From: CAYRGY01 sp964424075
GTDB taxonomy: Bacteria; Patescibacteriota; Gracilibacteria; UBA1369
Reading direction: 5' to 3'
DNA: 64,000 bases
Assembly: GCA_964424075.1 (NCBI GenBank)
Contig: CAYRGY010000001.1
Coordinates: 316,101 to 380,100, forward strand
This document shows, one piece after another, positions 24,197 to 33,687 of the stretch. How positions within the stretch are numbered: position 1 is the first letter of the stretch; the number at the start of each line of letters is the position of its first letter. The notes beneath the pieces are model-generated. The model was given only the letters and a program-made list of their open reading frames with translations, did no database searches and had not been told where the DNA came from. The translations under genes and the position numbers were made by a program.

Positions 24197-26575
24197 ATGA
24201 ATTCACTTATCAGCAAAATTCGCCGACACAGAAAAACGATAGCAATTATTTCCATTGTTGCCGTCTTAATTTGTCTACCCTCCTTGGCTTTAGCTCAAAC
24301 AACAGGAGAAATAATTAATGACGGACTCAAAGAACTTCTCCAATGGCTTAGAATAGTTATGAATTTCATTCAGATCTTACTTTGGCCTGCCTTACTGCTT
24401 ATCGGTGGACTAATGACTAATGATTTATTGTTCAGTGGTGGAATGCAAACAACACTTTTAAGTGTGTGGAATGGAGTTCGGGATTTTGTGAATATATTTT
24501 TCGTCTTGGTTTTATTGGGTGTTGCGATAGTCAACATTATGGGCATCAACAAAGATGAATTTCAAATCAAAAACTTCCTGCCCAAATTCGCTATAGCACT
24601 AATTGCAGTCAATTTTTCATTTTTGGCTTGTAAAGTGATTCTGGATGTAACCAACCTGACCGCTACAGCAATTTTTGCTCTACCGGTAGACACCAAAATT
24701 CTCAAAGAATACGATTTCAATGGGGATGAAGACAGGATGAATAAATTCGGTAGTGACTTATGTGGTCAATTGGCCAAGTTGGAGAAGCGTACCGGTGAAG
24801 CAATCGCAAAAGCTGATCAAGGTGCAGCACAAGGTGCAGCTGCACCTCCTGCTGCCAATACTTCCACAGTAGGAACAGAGTCTAAGGGAAGCAGTGGTGA
24901 ATGGTGCTTCATTGAATCAGATGACAATAGTGGCCAAAAAAATACAGCTGGAGTCAGACAAGCCGTCAAAGCTCAGCTCACTTCATTTGGCCAAAACTTT
25001 TTCGGGCGCATGAATTCCAGAAATATTGCCCTAATTCTTGCAGTCGAACTCTTGCATGTGACTGAATTGGACAAAGTAAGCTCCGACACAGAGAATTTAC
25101 AAGATTTAATCGTCAACACCCTCTTTTCTCTTACTTTTTTCATTATCTATGCGACAGCCTTCATTGCACTGTTTTTAACTCTAATAGTCAGGATAATTGT
25201 GCTTTGGGTTACCATTGCCCTTTCACCATTAATGGCTCTCGGTATCACCGGTATCAGCACATTTGCCAAGCAATTCTGGACGGGAGGCGACAATTCACTT
25301 GGAGACTTGTTCATTCAACACGCCTTAGTTCCAATTAAACTTGCGGTAGTCATGACCATCGGAACGATTATGGTCACCAAAATCAAGCATCTTGGTTCGG
25401 CATCTGTTATGAGTAATGATATTACCGATCTCGGAGCAGTCACCAGTAACCTGTCCACGGTTCAGGATTTAATTGTTGGCATGGGAACTGCACTATTCAT
25501 TTGGATGGCTATCTGGGAAGCTCTTAAGGGCACCAAAGCCAGTGGATTTATTGAACAGAACATTAAAGGTAATATTGAACGTGCAGCTGGTACAATTGCT
25601 AAGATGCCCGCTTATTTACCAATTTTTCAAGTCGGCAAAGGAGCCGATCAAACCCATGTCGGTCTGGCCGCTCTTGGACCAATGCTTCGTCAAGGAGGGC
25701 CGGCGGGCTTCCAGCGACGCGAACAATCAAGATATACAAATCTCTTCGCCCCTCAATCTCCAACTGCATCAGTTAATAAGCTAACTGAAGCTAAAAATAT
25801 AACTGAGCACAAGGAAAACTTTGCCCGCATGGGACAGGCTGCCGCCAATGGCGAAAAATTTGATATCGGTAAAACTCAGGGACAGGAAATAGCTCGCAAC
25901 ATCACCAATAATCCCGAGTTTCAAAAATTCTGGCAAAATCCCCAAATGAATTGGGCAGGCACTGGATTTAAAGGCTATCAGGATTTCATAAATCAATTGC
26001 GAGAAGGAAAAGTTAGCAATGATCAAATCGGCAAACTATACAGCCAAAACCAACAAATATTTGCACCGGGCCCCGAAGACGTTGCTAAAAATGCTGCCGA
26101 TGCCAAGGCAGCACAGAAGAGGGCAGGTATGGCTGGAAACAACGAATTAAACACAAGAGTCACAGCATTGGAGAATGAAGGAAGACCTGATTCTGGAAAG
26201 AGCTTACAACTCATTGAAGATGCTATGCAAAACGCCAATCAATTGGATATTACTGATGAAAATAGTGTAAAAAATGGTCAATTTACACAGCCGAACCATC
26301 TAACTTTAGCAAACAAAATAAATAGAAGCCTAGAAACTGCTGGCTTTAATGAAACAGACAGAACAAATATACTTGCAGAAATTTTTGACAATAAGGGAGG
26401 TCAAAATGTTAGTACACAAGAGGCAAAAACACTGGCAGAAAGCGTTGTAAAAGGTAATGCTCAGACAGCCACACCACCAGCCGGCACACCCACACCACCA
26501 CCAGCCCCACCAGCCCCACCAGCACCAGCAGCACCAGAACCACCAGCACCAGCTCCACCTAACCCCACCTCTTGA
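24197..26575 (+). CDS. VirB6/TrbL-like polytopic membrane protein (tentative)
   Basis: 792 residues. A signal-like N-terminal helix ends SLALA|QTT (about residue 33). Further helices lie at about 53-73, 97-116, 128-150, 308-330, 331-353, 376-396 and 423-442, with a polar loop of about 150 residues between the fourth and fifth. The segment VRIIVLWVTIALSPLMALGI and the overall arrangement recall VirB6/TrbL channel subunits of type IV secretion systems, but no decisive motif exists. Residues 450-792 are hydrophilic, ending in a Pro/Ala-rich tail. No VirB4, VirD4 or VirB10 homologue is in the window. The stop codon is TGA, showing the standard code. Confidence 0.65.
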   Translation: MNSLISKIRRHRKTIAIISIVAVLICLPSLALAQTTGEIINDGLKELLQWLRIVMNFIQILLWPALLLIGGLMTNDLLFSGGMQTTLLSVWNGVRDFVNIFFVLVLLGVAIVNIMGINKDEFQIKNFLPKFAIALIAVNFSFLACKVILDVTNLTATAIFALPVDTKILKEYDFNGDEDRMNKFGSDLCGQLAKLEKRTGEAIAKADQGAAQGAAAPPAANTSTVGTESKGSSGEWCFIESDDNSGQKNTAGVRQAVKAQLTSFGQNFFGRMNSRNIALILAVELLHVTELDKVSSDTENLQDLIVNTLFSLTFFIIYATAFIALFLTLIVRIIVLWVTIALSPLMALGITGISTFAKQFWTGGDNSLGDLFIQHALVPIKLAVVMTIGTIMVTKIKHLGSASVMSNDITDLGAVTSNLSTVQDLIVGMGTALFIWMAIWEALKGTKASGFIEQNIKGNIERAAGTIAKMPAYLPIFQVGKGADQTHVGLAALGPMLRQGGPAGFQRREQSRYTNLFAPQSPTASVNKLTEAKNITEHKENFARMGQAAANGEKFDIGKTQGQEIARNITNNPEFQKFWQNPQMNWAGTGFKGYQDFINQLREGKVSNDQIGKLYSQNQQIFAPGPEDVAKNAADAKAAQKRAGMAGNNELNTRVTALENEGRPDSGKSLQLIEDAMQNANQLDITDENSVKNGQFTQPNHLTLANKINRSLETAGFNETDRTNILAEIFDNKGGQNVSTQEAKTLAESVVKGNAQTATPPAGTPTPPPAPPAPPAPAAPEPPAPAPPNPTS

Positions 26576-26623
26576 CAAACTCTAGAAAAATGAGAAAATT
26601 AACAAAACTTACATCTACAGACC

Positions 26624-29600
26624 ATGTTAAATAAGCCGTCCCAAAACTTGGTCCTCAACAGAAAAAGCGCTGATAGCAGCGTCAATACTAAGCGGCTTGT
26701 TTTCCGTAATCCCAATCAACCACCAGAGCAACTGCCTGAGCTTCCAACTCAATTTGCTGCTCATTCCAAAATCCCTTCCACATTGGCGGACGATATTAAG
26801 GAAAAGGCGGAACTGCTCTTGCAAAGAAATCATAAATTGCAGGAATTATTGCAGCAGGATGACATTTTGACTCCGGATGAATTAAAGCAGGAAGTACTGC
26901 AAAAAGTCGCGGCTCTTACTGAAAATACCGATGCCAATTGGTTACAGCTTCAGGCAACTGACAATCGGCTCCGACAGTTTTTGGAGGAGACTTTGGAGCT
27001 GCGCAATGCAGCAGGTCAAAAGGAATTTGATCGTCAGGAAGTCTTGGCATATATCGGAGTTGATAATCCTCAAGGCTTTCAGGACACTATCGAACATGTT
27101 TTTCAGCGCAATCGTGATCAAAAAAAACTGACCAAACTATCACAGAATGATCTTACTAATTTAAAATCTGCCAATGCGACCAACTTGGTAACTATTATTG
27201 ATCGTTTAGAAGGAGAAGATAAATTGACTGCCAAACAGGCTGATTTACTAAAAGAATTGGGGCCTAAGGATGCCACTCAACTTCAAACCGACCGGCAAAA
27301 CTTTATAAACAAGTTGCAAGCCAATCATCCTGATAAATATCACGACTTTATTAGAATACTAGGCACTCAACAGGAGCAAGAAAAGGCCGTCAATGCTAAT
27401 ATCACTGAGTTTAATGACCTCTCCTCATCAGTAACAGAGCATTTCAATCGTTTGATGAATGATGTGATGGCAAGAATGAGACAACATCGCCTCCTACAAA
27501 GCTGGAAACGCAAGACTGGAATTTTCTATCGTAAAGGTATGGAATTGGAATTCGCCGAAACTGTCAGCGACCCAAGCGATCCATCCGGTTCAGGACAAAG
27601 AATTAACAAGTTAAAAATAGACAATATTAATTTCAATCCTACCACCTGGCTGGAATCAGATCTTCTGACTGAAAAACCCACTGAAAAAATGGAGCCTGTA
27701 ATTCAATTCACTGTTTCTAATAACAACACCGGGTACAGGCAGTCCCACAATATGACCGCCGCTCGTTTCAATCAATTTGTCGGCAAAAACAATGTTAATC
27801 AAGCATTTGCTGACCTCAAGGCGCTGGAATCGGAATTGGATCTTTCCGGAAAGATCAAAAGAGGTTTAAAAATGCAATTGCCCAAAGCGAATGGCGAACC
27901 TACTACCAGAACTGTTTCTATCCAAAATGTATCACCCAGCAAAATAACCCTGGATGCTCCTGTCCAATTAGATGTGGGCAATTCTAACCTGGGCATTCCA
28001 GCAAGAAATAAAACTGAATTAACTTATGGAGAATTTGCCCGTTGGTATCAAAAATCCTGGGTATTACCGGAAATTGCCAGTCTGGCCGCACTAAACATTG
28101 AACTAAAGCGCCATACTAAGCATTTGAACACACTTTATAAGCGCGTAGCCCGCAATTATCCACCGATAGATATTGCTGGCAGCAAGCCACTGGTACTCAT
28201 GTATGACGATGCTACTCAAGACCCTTTTGTAGTGACCGAAGCTACACCCGAGCAAATCGGTTTTTCTAATGGCGAGACCATGACACCGACTGAATTTCTC
28301 CGTTGGGTTCAAGAAAATGAAGTCGAAGTCGCTGATCCCGAAACCAGAAATAATCGATTGGCCGATGAAAGCGGCTCAGATGGTCTGGATTCTTCTGATG
28401 ATAGTGGAGATGGTAATAACAACAATTTGTTCACTCCTGCCGCAGCAGCTGCGGGTGGAGCGGCCGCAGCAGCGGCAGCTGCCAATAAAAATCCAGATTC
28501 CAGTCCCACACAGGCCTCTGAGTCCACTGCAAAAAGGTCAGGGCCTTCTGCCGGTTTCCTAAGAAATCTCTGGGAAAATACGCATGTAATGTCAATGATG
28601 GATTTCAAAAAGATGTTCGATGAATTTGTGCAATTTGTAAAAGACAAACATGATCGTCGTCAAAAGCGCACGGTTGGCAATGTTATGGAAAATGTTTACA
28701 AGGGTATACCTATTTTTGAGCCTATGTCTTCACGAGGCCGGGCAATGCGTGTCGGAGCAGACAATGAATATGTCGAAGAATACAAGAAACAAATGGAAGC
28801 CATGGAGGTAAGTGAAATTTTTGATGAAATGTATAAAACAAGGGATAAAAACTATTTTAAAGCTGCCCTTGATACTCTTGCTGACAAAGGAGTGTTACGT
28901 TGGGATGATGATGCAAAACTGATGGAACAGGTGAACTGGTTTTCCAAGGCCACCTATCCCGAAAAACATCGTAATTTGAAAGGACAAAAAGTTAAAGTAG
29001 GGGATAAAGGTCAATTGAGTGAATCAGGTATGTATCTGATCGATCAATATCGTCTGGCCATAGATGACATCTGGGGAATCGGCACTTTTGGTGGACTAAG
29101 AGGCACCAATACATCCAAATATGATGAAAAGAAACGACAAAGTGCCGAAAACATGCACATGGTCGGTTTTGAGCAAGGTGGTATTAAGAATCGAATTAAA
29201 ACCATGCTCTATGAATTCATTTACGAAGGAGTTGAACACTCAGCCGCAGAATTTGACGGACTACTGGAAAACGCCATGGCCAACAATGAAGTAACTATGG
29301 AAGAGGGAATGATGTTTTATATTATGGCATTTTCTGTACCCAATAAAGCAAGCGGAAAAACCATTTTGCCTTATGCCCAATACCAGCCATATATTAAAGC
29401 GATGAAGGATAATACCGCCTTTATCTATTTTGCCCTCGACTATCCGGTTCTGGATGCCAATGGTAATGAGATGAAAGATGCGGATGGCAACACAATTGAG
29501 CGCAAGAAAACTCCCGAAGATCTGAAGGAAATTTTCGACAAATTTATTCTACCTGATCTAAACGCCAATCAAGCTCAATCCTCCAATGCGATTAACTGGC

Positions 29601-30313
29601 TAAAACCCGGCCCCAAGTTTTCCAGCTGGATTCTAAGAGATGTACTGACTCATCCGACAGTAAAAGAAAGAATTCGAGTTAATGCTAATAAATCGGAAGT
29701 CAGTAACAAAATTTTCCATATGATCGGTCCGGTTTTGACTAATACGTCGGAAATTGACTTCATGATTCGTAAGGGCGGTTATGGAAACCGTGGTGAAGCA
29801 CATGCTCTAAAGAACGTATATTTTGGTTATTCAGGGCAACTCAATGTTCGAGCGCGCATGATGCTTGAAAACGTAAATCAAGATGAACTACAGAAAAGAG
29901 CTGCTAGTTTTACTGAAATGATGCAAGCTTTTCTTTATTTTGATGCTGGAGTATCGCAAAGAATGTATAAGCACAATTACGATTATTTGAAGCTGGATCA
30001 AAGAGAGTTAGATGAATTCCCTCCTGCCGACAAGAAATCCACAAAGCATCCGGTTAAAAAATATCGGGAAGTAGTTGGAGCCTTTACTTATAATTTTGGT
30101 GAACAACTGGGAAATGCAACCGGCAATCTGGATTTAGTCAGGTTAATCAGAAGAGTTCGCAGTGCCACACCGGGTGACAAAATCGCCGCTGAAGAAGTTG
30201 ATGAGTGCCGAGCTAAACTCTATGAAGTAGTTATGAGAACTATTGAAACTAATCCTCAATTAGTTCAGCAAATAGTCAGAGCCAATGCAGGCTCCCTTAT
30301 TCCAATGGCATAA
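26624..30313 (+). CDS. very large unknown protein closing the membrane operon
   Basis: 1229 residues with no signal peptide and no clear membrane helix. The first 320 residues are helical and charged. An Asp/Ser/Asn-rich spacer (about 578-602) leads into a poly-Ala/Gly run (about 605-622). After that comes a large, probably helical domain (about 640-1225) with no recognised family. The spacer divides it into two bodies, perhaps a movable linker. It starts 48 bases after the VirB6-like gene and is followed by a terminator. It is probably a cytoplasmic or peripheral component working with the membrane proteins encoded upstream. Confidence 0.72.
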   Translation: MLNKPSQNLVLNRKSADSSVNTKRLVFRNPNQPPEQLPELPTQFAAHSKIPSTLADDIKEKAELLLQRNHKLQELLQQDDILTPDELKQEVLQKVAALTENTDANWLQLQATDNRLRQFLEETLELRNAAGQKEFDRQEVLAYIGVDNPQGFQDTIEHVFQRNRDQKKLTKLSQNDLTNLKSANATNLVTIIDRLEGEDKLTAKQADLLKELGPKDATQLQTDRQNFINKLQANHPDKYHDFIRILGTQQEQEKAVNANITEFNDLSSSVTEHFNRLMNDVMARMRQHRLLQSWKRKTGIFYRKGMELEFAETVSDPSDPSGSGQRINKLKIDNINFNPTTWLESDLLTEKPTEKMEPVIQFTVSNNNTGYRQSHNMTAARFNQFVGKNNVNQAFADLKALESELDLSGKIKRGLKMQLPKANGEPTTRTVSIQNVSPSKITLDAPVQLDVGNSNLGIPARNKTELTYGEFARWYQKSWVLPEIASLAALNIELKRHTKHLNTLYKRVARNYPPIDIAGSKPLVLMYDDATQDPFVVTEATPEQIGFSNGETMTPTEFLRWVQENEVEVADPETRNNRLADESGSDGLDSSDDSGDGNNNNLFTPAAAAAGGAAAAAAAANKNPDSSPTQASESTAKRSGPSAGFLRNLWENTHVMSMMDFKKMFDEFVQFVKDKHDRRQKRTVGNVMENVYKGIPIFEPMSSRGRAMRVGADNEYVEEYKKQMEAMEVSEIFDEMYKTRDKNYFKAALDTLADKGVLRWDDDAKLMEQVNWFSKATYPEKHRNLKGQKVKVGDKGQLSESGMYLIDQYRLAIDDIWGIGTFGGLRGTNTSKYDEKKRQSAENMHMVGFEQGGIKNRIKTMLYEFIYEGVEHSAAEFDGLLENAMANNEVTMEEGMMFYIMAFSVPNKASGKTILPYAQYQPYIKAMKDNTAFIYFALDYPVLDANGNEMKDADGNTIERKKTPEDLKEIFDKFILPDLNANQAQSSNAINWLKPGPKFSSWILRDVLTHPTVKERIRVNANKSEVSNKIFHMIGPVLTNTSEIDFMIRKGGYGNRGEAHALKNVYFGYSGQLNVRARMMLENVNQDELQKRAASFTEMMQAFLYFDAGVSQRMYKHNYDYLKLDQRELDEFPPADKKSTKHPVKKYREVVGAFTYNFGEQLGNATGNLDLVRLIRRVRSATPGDKIAAEEVDECRAKLYEVVMRTIETNPQLVQQIVRANAGSLIPMA

Positions 30314-30345
30314 GGGCCGAGCTCGATTCACGAGCACAGCCCCCC

Positions 30346-30379
30346 AGACACTTTGCCGACTACTTCCAGTGTCTTTTTT
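30346..30379 (+). terminator. terminator of the membrane operon
   Basis: Arms AGACACT (30346-30352) and AGTGTCT (30368-30374) with a 15-base loop, followed by a run of T residues. It lies 33 bases after the 1229-residue gene. The same bases encode the end of a small minus-strand ORF. Confidence 0.7.
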
Positions 30380-30539
30380 CAAACTTGATTTCCCCTCCGC
30401 TTTCAGGCCTTTGTAGCAGCCCCTTGAGCAATTCGCGCTCATAGGACTTTCCGGTGAACCCTTCTTTTTTACGCCGCCCACCCCGGAGCAGCAGATATGC
30501 GATTACTACCACAACCAGCAATGCAATCGCCGTATACAA
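30360..30539 (-). CDS. 59-residue single-pass membrane microprotein
   Basis: A TTG-started frame (TTG at 30537-30539) preceded at short distance by AGGAGAGGA, a good ribosome site, unusual for this window. The protein is one membrane helix (about residues 3-18, IALLVVVVIAYLLL), a basic stop-transfer patch GGRRKKE, and a 35-residue polar tail ending KRHWK. An in-frame TGA 11 codons upstream fixes the limit. No family is known. The 3' end overlaps the plus-strand terminator. It follows thrS on the same strand, after a 138-base gap that contains only short GC-rich hairpins. Confidence 0.55.
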   Translation of the reverse strand: MYTAIALLVVVVIAYLLLRGGRRKKEGFTGKSYERELLKGLLQRPESGGEIKFEKRHWK

Positions 30540-30677
30540 ATTCCTCTCCTCTGTTTGTAGTCAGGCAAAGCTAAGATCTGCCGACAAGCCGACAGCCGAA
30601 GCGGCCGTCACTTGCAAGCAAATCCAGCTTTGCAATTTCGTGCTGACTATTATCACAACATTTGACCCTGGGCAAGA

Positions 30678-32471
30678 TTAAAGTGTTCTTTCTTTTATCT
30701 CCCTCTTTAATTGTTGCACAAATTCCTCACGCTTCATCACAAATTGCTCTTTACCCTTATAGCTTCGCACAGTCAGGTCAACTCCTTCAGCCTCCTTATC
30801 TCCCACAACCAGCATATAAGGGATTTTCATCATTTCTGCATTACGAATGCGCTTTCCAAGCGAGTCATGCGATGCATCAATTTCTACCCGAGCATCAAAA
30901 GCTATCAGCTCATCAGCTAATTTCTTTGCTGCTTCCACATGCACATCCGCCACAGGAATCACTTTCACCTGCACAGGTGCCAACCAAACCGGGAATGCGC
31001 CTGCATAATGCTCAATAATAATGCCCATAAAACGCTCAAATGATCCACAGAGAGCTCTGTGAATTACTACAGGACGTTCTTTCTTCCCGTCCTCATTGAT
31101 ATATTCAAGCTCAAAACGCTCCGGTAAATTGAAGTCACATTGAATAGTCGAAAGTTGCCATTCACGACCAATACAATCCTTGAACATGAAATCCAATTTA
31201 GGTCCATAAAAAGCCGCTTCGCCTTCAACTCGTCTATAAGGCAATCCCACCTTGTCAGCCGCCTTATGTAAGGCATCTTCAGCTTTATCCCAGACTTCAT
31301 CACTACCTAAATATTTACTACGATCTTCTCCTCGAACCGATAAACTAACCCAATAATCAGTTAGTCCGATAGTCCCATAGAACTGATTTATCATCTCACA
31401 AATTGCCTGTACTTCTTCAGTAATTTGCTCCAGCCGACAGAACAAGTGTCCATCATCTTGTGTAATTGAACGCACTCTGGTCAGACCGCCAAGTTGTCCC
31501 GATTTTTCATCACGATATACAATAGCCGGCTCAAAATAGCGTATCGGCATATCCCGATATGAGAACTGATTATCAGCAAAAATCTGCATATGATGCGGAC
31601 AATTCATTGGTTTCAAAATGAAGTCCTCTTCTTTACCGCTCACTCTAAATAGCTCATCGCCGAATTTGGCTGCATGTCCTGACTTCTCATAAAGCGCTTC
31701 TTTGGCAATATGTGGAGTATAAACACGCGAATAGCCACGATTCTTATGTAATTCCCATAAATACTCTTCTAATTCTTTACGAATTATCGCACCATTGGGC
31801 CCCAAAAGTGGCAAACCGGAACCAACCAAAGCCGATGAAGTGTAAATTTTCAATTTCGGCCCTAAAACCTTGTGATCTCTCTTCTTAGCCTCTTCCAATT
31901 GCTCCAAATAAACCTTCAACTCTTCCTTGGTCAAAAAGCATGCTCCATATATTCTTTGCAACATCGGTCTTTTCTCATCACCACGCCAATAGGCACCGGC
32001 AATTTTTGTCAGCTTGAAAGCTCCAATTTGCCCGGAATGCTCCAAATGTGGACCTTCACACAAATCCCAAAATTTCAGATTATCCAGGCGATCTTTGTTT
32101 TCATAAAAAGACACCGTTTTTTCACCCTTTTCTCGCAAATCTTTCACCAGTTCAACCTTGTATGGCTGGCCTTTCCCCTCTAAAAATTCAATCGCTTTGT
32201 CCACCGGCTCGTCAACACGATGAAAGCGCTGCTTTTCTTTGATAATTCGTTTCATTTTATCCTCTAACAGCTTCAAATCCTCCGGGATCAAGGTTCTTGG
32301 TAAATCGAAATCATAGTAAAATCCCGTCTCAATCGTCGGTCCAATTCCAAGTTTTGCATCTGGAAACATGTCCAGCACAGCTTGGGCGAGTATATGTGAG
32401 CAAGAATGGCGCATCGAGTCCAATTTTTGCTCATCCGACGCTGCTACGTCGATCGCTGCTTTTTCCGACAT
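30678..32471 (-). CDS. thrS: threonyl-tRNA synthetase without TGS domain
   Basis: 597 residues (E. coli ThrS has 642). It begins almost directly with the editing domain: HSCSHILAQAV (HxxxH, about 23) and the editing Cys in DLCEGPHL. The class II catalytic core follows: motif 2 with RDEKSGQLGGLTRVRSITQDD, zinc-ligand Cys in KPMNCPHHMQIF, and motif 3 near IHRALCGSFERFMGIIIEH. The C-terminal anticodon-binding domain starts around residue 490. The N-terminal TGS domain is absent; the editing function appears intact. A promoter lies upstream. Confidence 0.97.
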   Translation of the reverse strand: MSEKAAIDVAASDEQKLDSMRHSCSHILAQAVLDMFPDAKLGIGPTIETGFYYDFDLPRTLIPEDLKLLEDKMKRIIKEKQRFHRVDEPVDKAIEFLEGKGQPYKVELVKDLREKGEKTVSFYENKDRLDNLKFWDLCEGPHLEHSGQIGAFKLTKIAGAYWRGDEKRPMLQRIYGACFLTKEELKVYLEQLEEAKKRDHKVLGPKLKIYTSSALVGSGLPLLGPNGAIIRKELEEYLWELHKNRGYSRVYTPHIAKEALYEKSGHAAKFGDELFRVSGKEEDFILKPMNCPHHMQIFADNQFSYRDMPIRYFEPAIVYRDEKSGQLGGLTRVRSITQDDGHLFCRLEQITEEVQAICEMINQFYGTIGLTDYWVSLSVRGEDRSKYLGSDEVWDKAEDALHKAADKVGLPYRRVEGEAAFYGPKLDFMFKDCIGREWQLSTIQCDFNLPERFELEYINEDGKKERPVVIHRALCGSFERFMGIIIEHYAGAFPVWLAPVQVKVIPVADVHVEAAKKLADELIAFDARVEIDASHDSLGKRIRNAEMMKIPYMLVVGDKEAEGVDLTVRSYKGKEQFVMKREEFVQQLKREIKERTL

Positions 32472-32502
32472 TTTGAGTATTGGTTAAAGGATAAGCCCGT
32501 CA

Positions 32503-32531
32503 AATATAATCAAAGCAGCTTCTGATAGCAA
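32503..32531 (-). promoter_or_regulatory. thrS promoter
   Basis: TTGCTA (32526-32531), 17 bases, TATATT (32503-32508) on the minus strand, about 31 bases before the thrS ATG. Confidence 0.65.
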
Positions 32532-32549
32532 AGTATTCTCCACAATTCT

Positions 32550-32578
32550 ATGACAAAATTTAGAAAAAATGATATAAT
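32550..32578 (+). promoter_or_regulatory. promoter of the lipoprotein gene
   Basis: ATGACA (32550-32555), 17 bases, TATAAT (32573-32578). The transcript would carry a leader of about 70 bases containing hairpin CTGCC-ATTC-GGCAG (32589-32602) and a CGCTCGC-rich stretch, long for this genome. Confidence 0.65.
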
Positions 32579-32655
32579 ATACTGATGTCTGCCATTCGGC
32601 AGCTAAACGCTCGCAATAAGATTCGCTCGCGAGTACTCCGCTAAATTTCGCACTT

Positions 32656-33687
32656 ATGAAAAAACTCGCACTACTAATTATCGGTCTGCTCACTCTTACT
32701 TCCTGCCAGTTTTTGCTGCCTGATGAGACAATCCAGCCTTTTGAATCTGATTATACTAGTAGCGAATTTTACATTTCCGCGGACAAGATTCCGGGTAAAA
32801 ATGCCAATCAAGTGTATTTTTTGCGTAGCGATTCAATTTTCCAGGTTATTCTCGGTTTGACCTTAAGAGATATTCTTGGTGAGGGAGTCATCAAATTTGC
32901 CAATTTAGCTTCCATAGAAGAGTTTTATCTTATTGAAAATAATCAGGGAAATTCAGCCTCTCCCAATTACGAAACATTTCTGATTTTAAAATATGTTGAT
33001 GCAGCTATTGCTGAAAAAGCAGCTAATAGTCTAAAAACAGTCCTCAAAAATATTGAATTACAAGACAATAAGGTATATTTACGTATTTCCAAGAATAAAA
33101 GCGGTGAACAGCAGGCTAAGCTCGAAGGAGAATTTGTCAATAGTTCTCTCTATGGTCCGGACAATTTTCATTATGGTGAACAAATCCTTTATAGTGCAGC
33201 CTTTACTAAGCCTCAAAAAGACTTAGCTATGAGTTTCTTTGATATTCTAATTTCCTCTCAAGAGGAGCTCAAAAATCCTCAATACGATGAAAATCTCAGC
33301 TACATTGAGAATCTTCGCGAATCTGCTCAGTACAGCAATTTTGAAAAACTAACTTTCGGGAGAATTGGACAGGATCAGATAAAAATAGTCTATGAAACAG
33401 AACTTACCGTAGAAGAGAATCTCACAGCAATCAAAGAGCATTTTAATTCTACTGAATATCAACAAATGCTCGATGCCGCCCCTGCAGATCGCAAGGAGCT
33501 TCTGCAAACAGACAAGTCCGCCAGTATCAAAAAAGCGGTGGAAGATGCACTTCGTCCGGAACAAGCTGAAAGCGCCATCATTATTCTGCATGAACAGGGT
33601 AAAATGAAAGATGTTAAGGTTGATTTCAACAATCCCTTACTGAGAATCGAATTTATTATGCCCGAGCAAAACTTAATTGGCACTTAA
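32656..33687 (+). CDS. lipoprotein of unknown function
   Basis: 343 residues. The signal peptide ends in a clear lipobox (LTLTSC, Cys at residue 17), so the protein should be lipidated and processed by LspA (gene at 11138). The mature part is acidic and looks alpha/beta with repeated segments, and about half-way it contains LEGEFVNSSLYGPDNF. No known domain is recognised. Its 3' end overlaps the end of the convergent recF gene by 4 bases. Confidence 0.8.
   Translation: MKKLALLIIGLLTLTSCQFLLPDETIQPFESDYTSSEFYISADKIPGKNANQVYFLRSDSIFQVILGLTLRDILGEGVIKFANLASIEEFYLIENNQGNSASPNYETFLILKYVDAAIAEKAANSLKTVLKNIELQDNKVYLRISKNKSGEQQAKLEGEFVNSSLYGPDNFHYGEQILYSAAFTKPQKDLAMSFFDILISSQEELKNPQYDENLSYIENLRESAQYSNFEKLTFGRIGQDQIKIVYETELTVEENLTAIKEHFNSTEYQQMLDAAPADRKELLQTDKSASIKKAVEDALRPEQAESAIIILHEQGKMKDVKVDFNNPLLRIEFIMPEQNLIGT

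Noticed and set aside
24197..30313. A complete type IV secretion system
   Set aside because: Only one protein resembles a channel subunit; the ATPases, coupling protein and core-complex proteins are not in the window.
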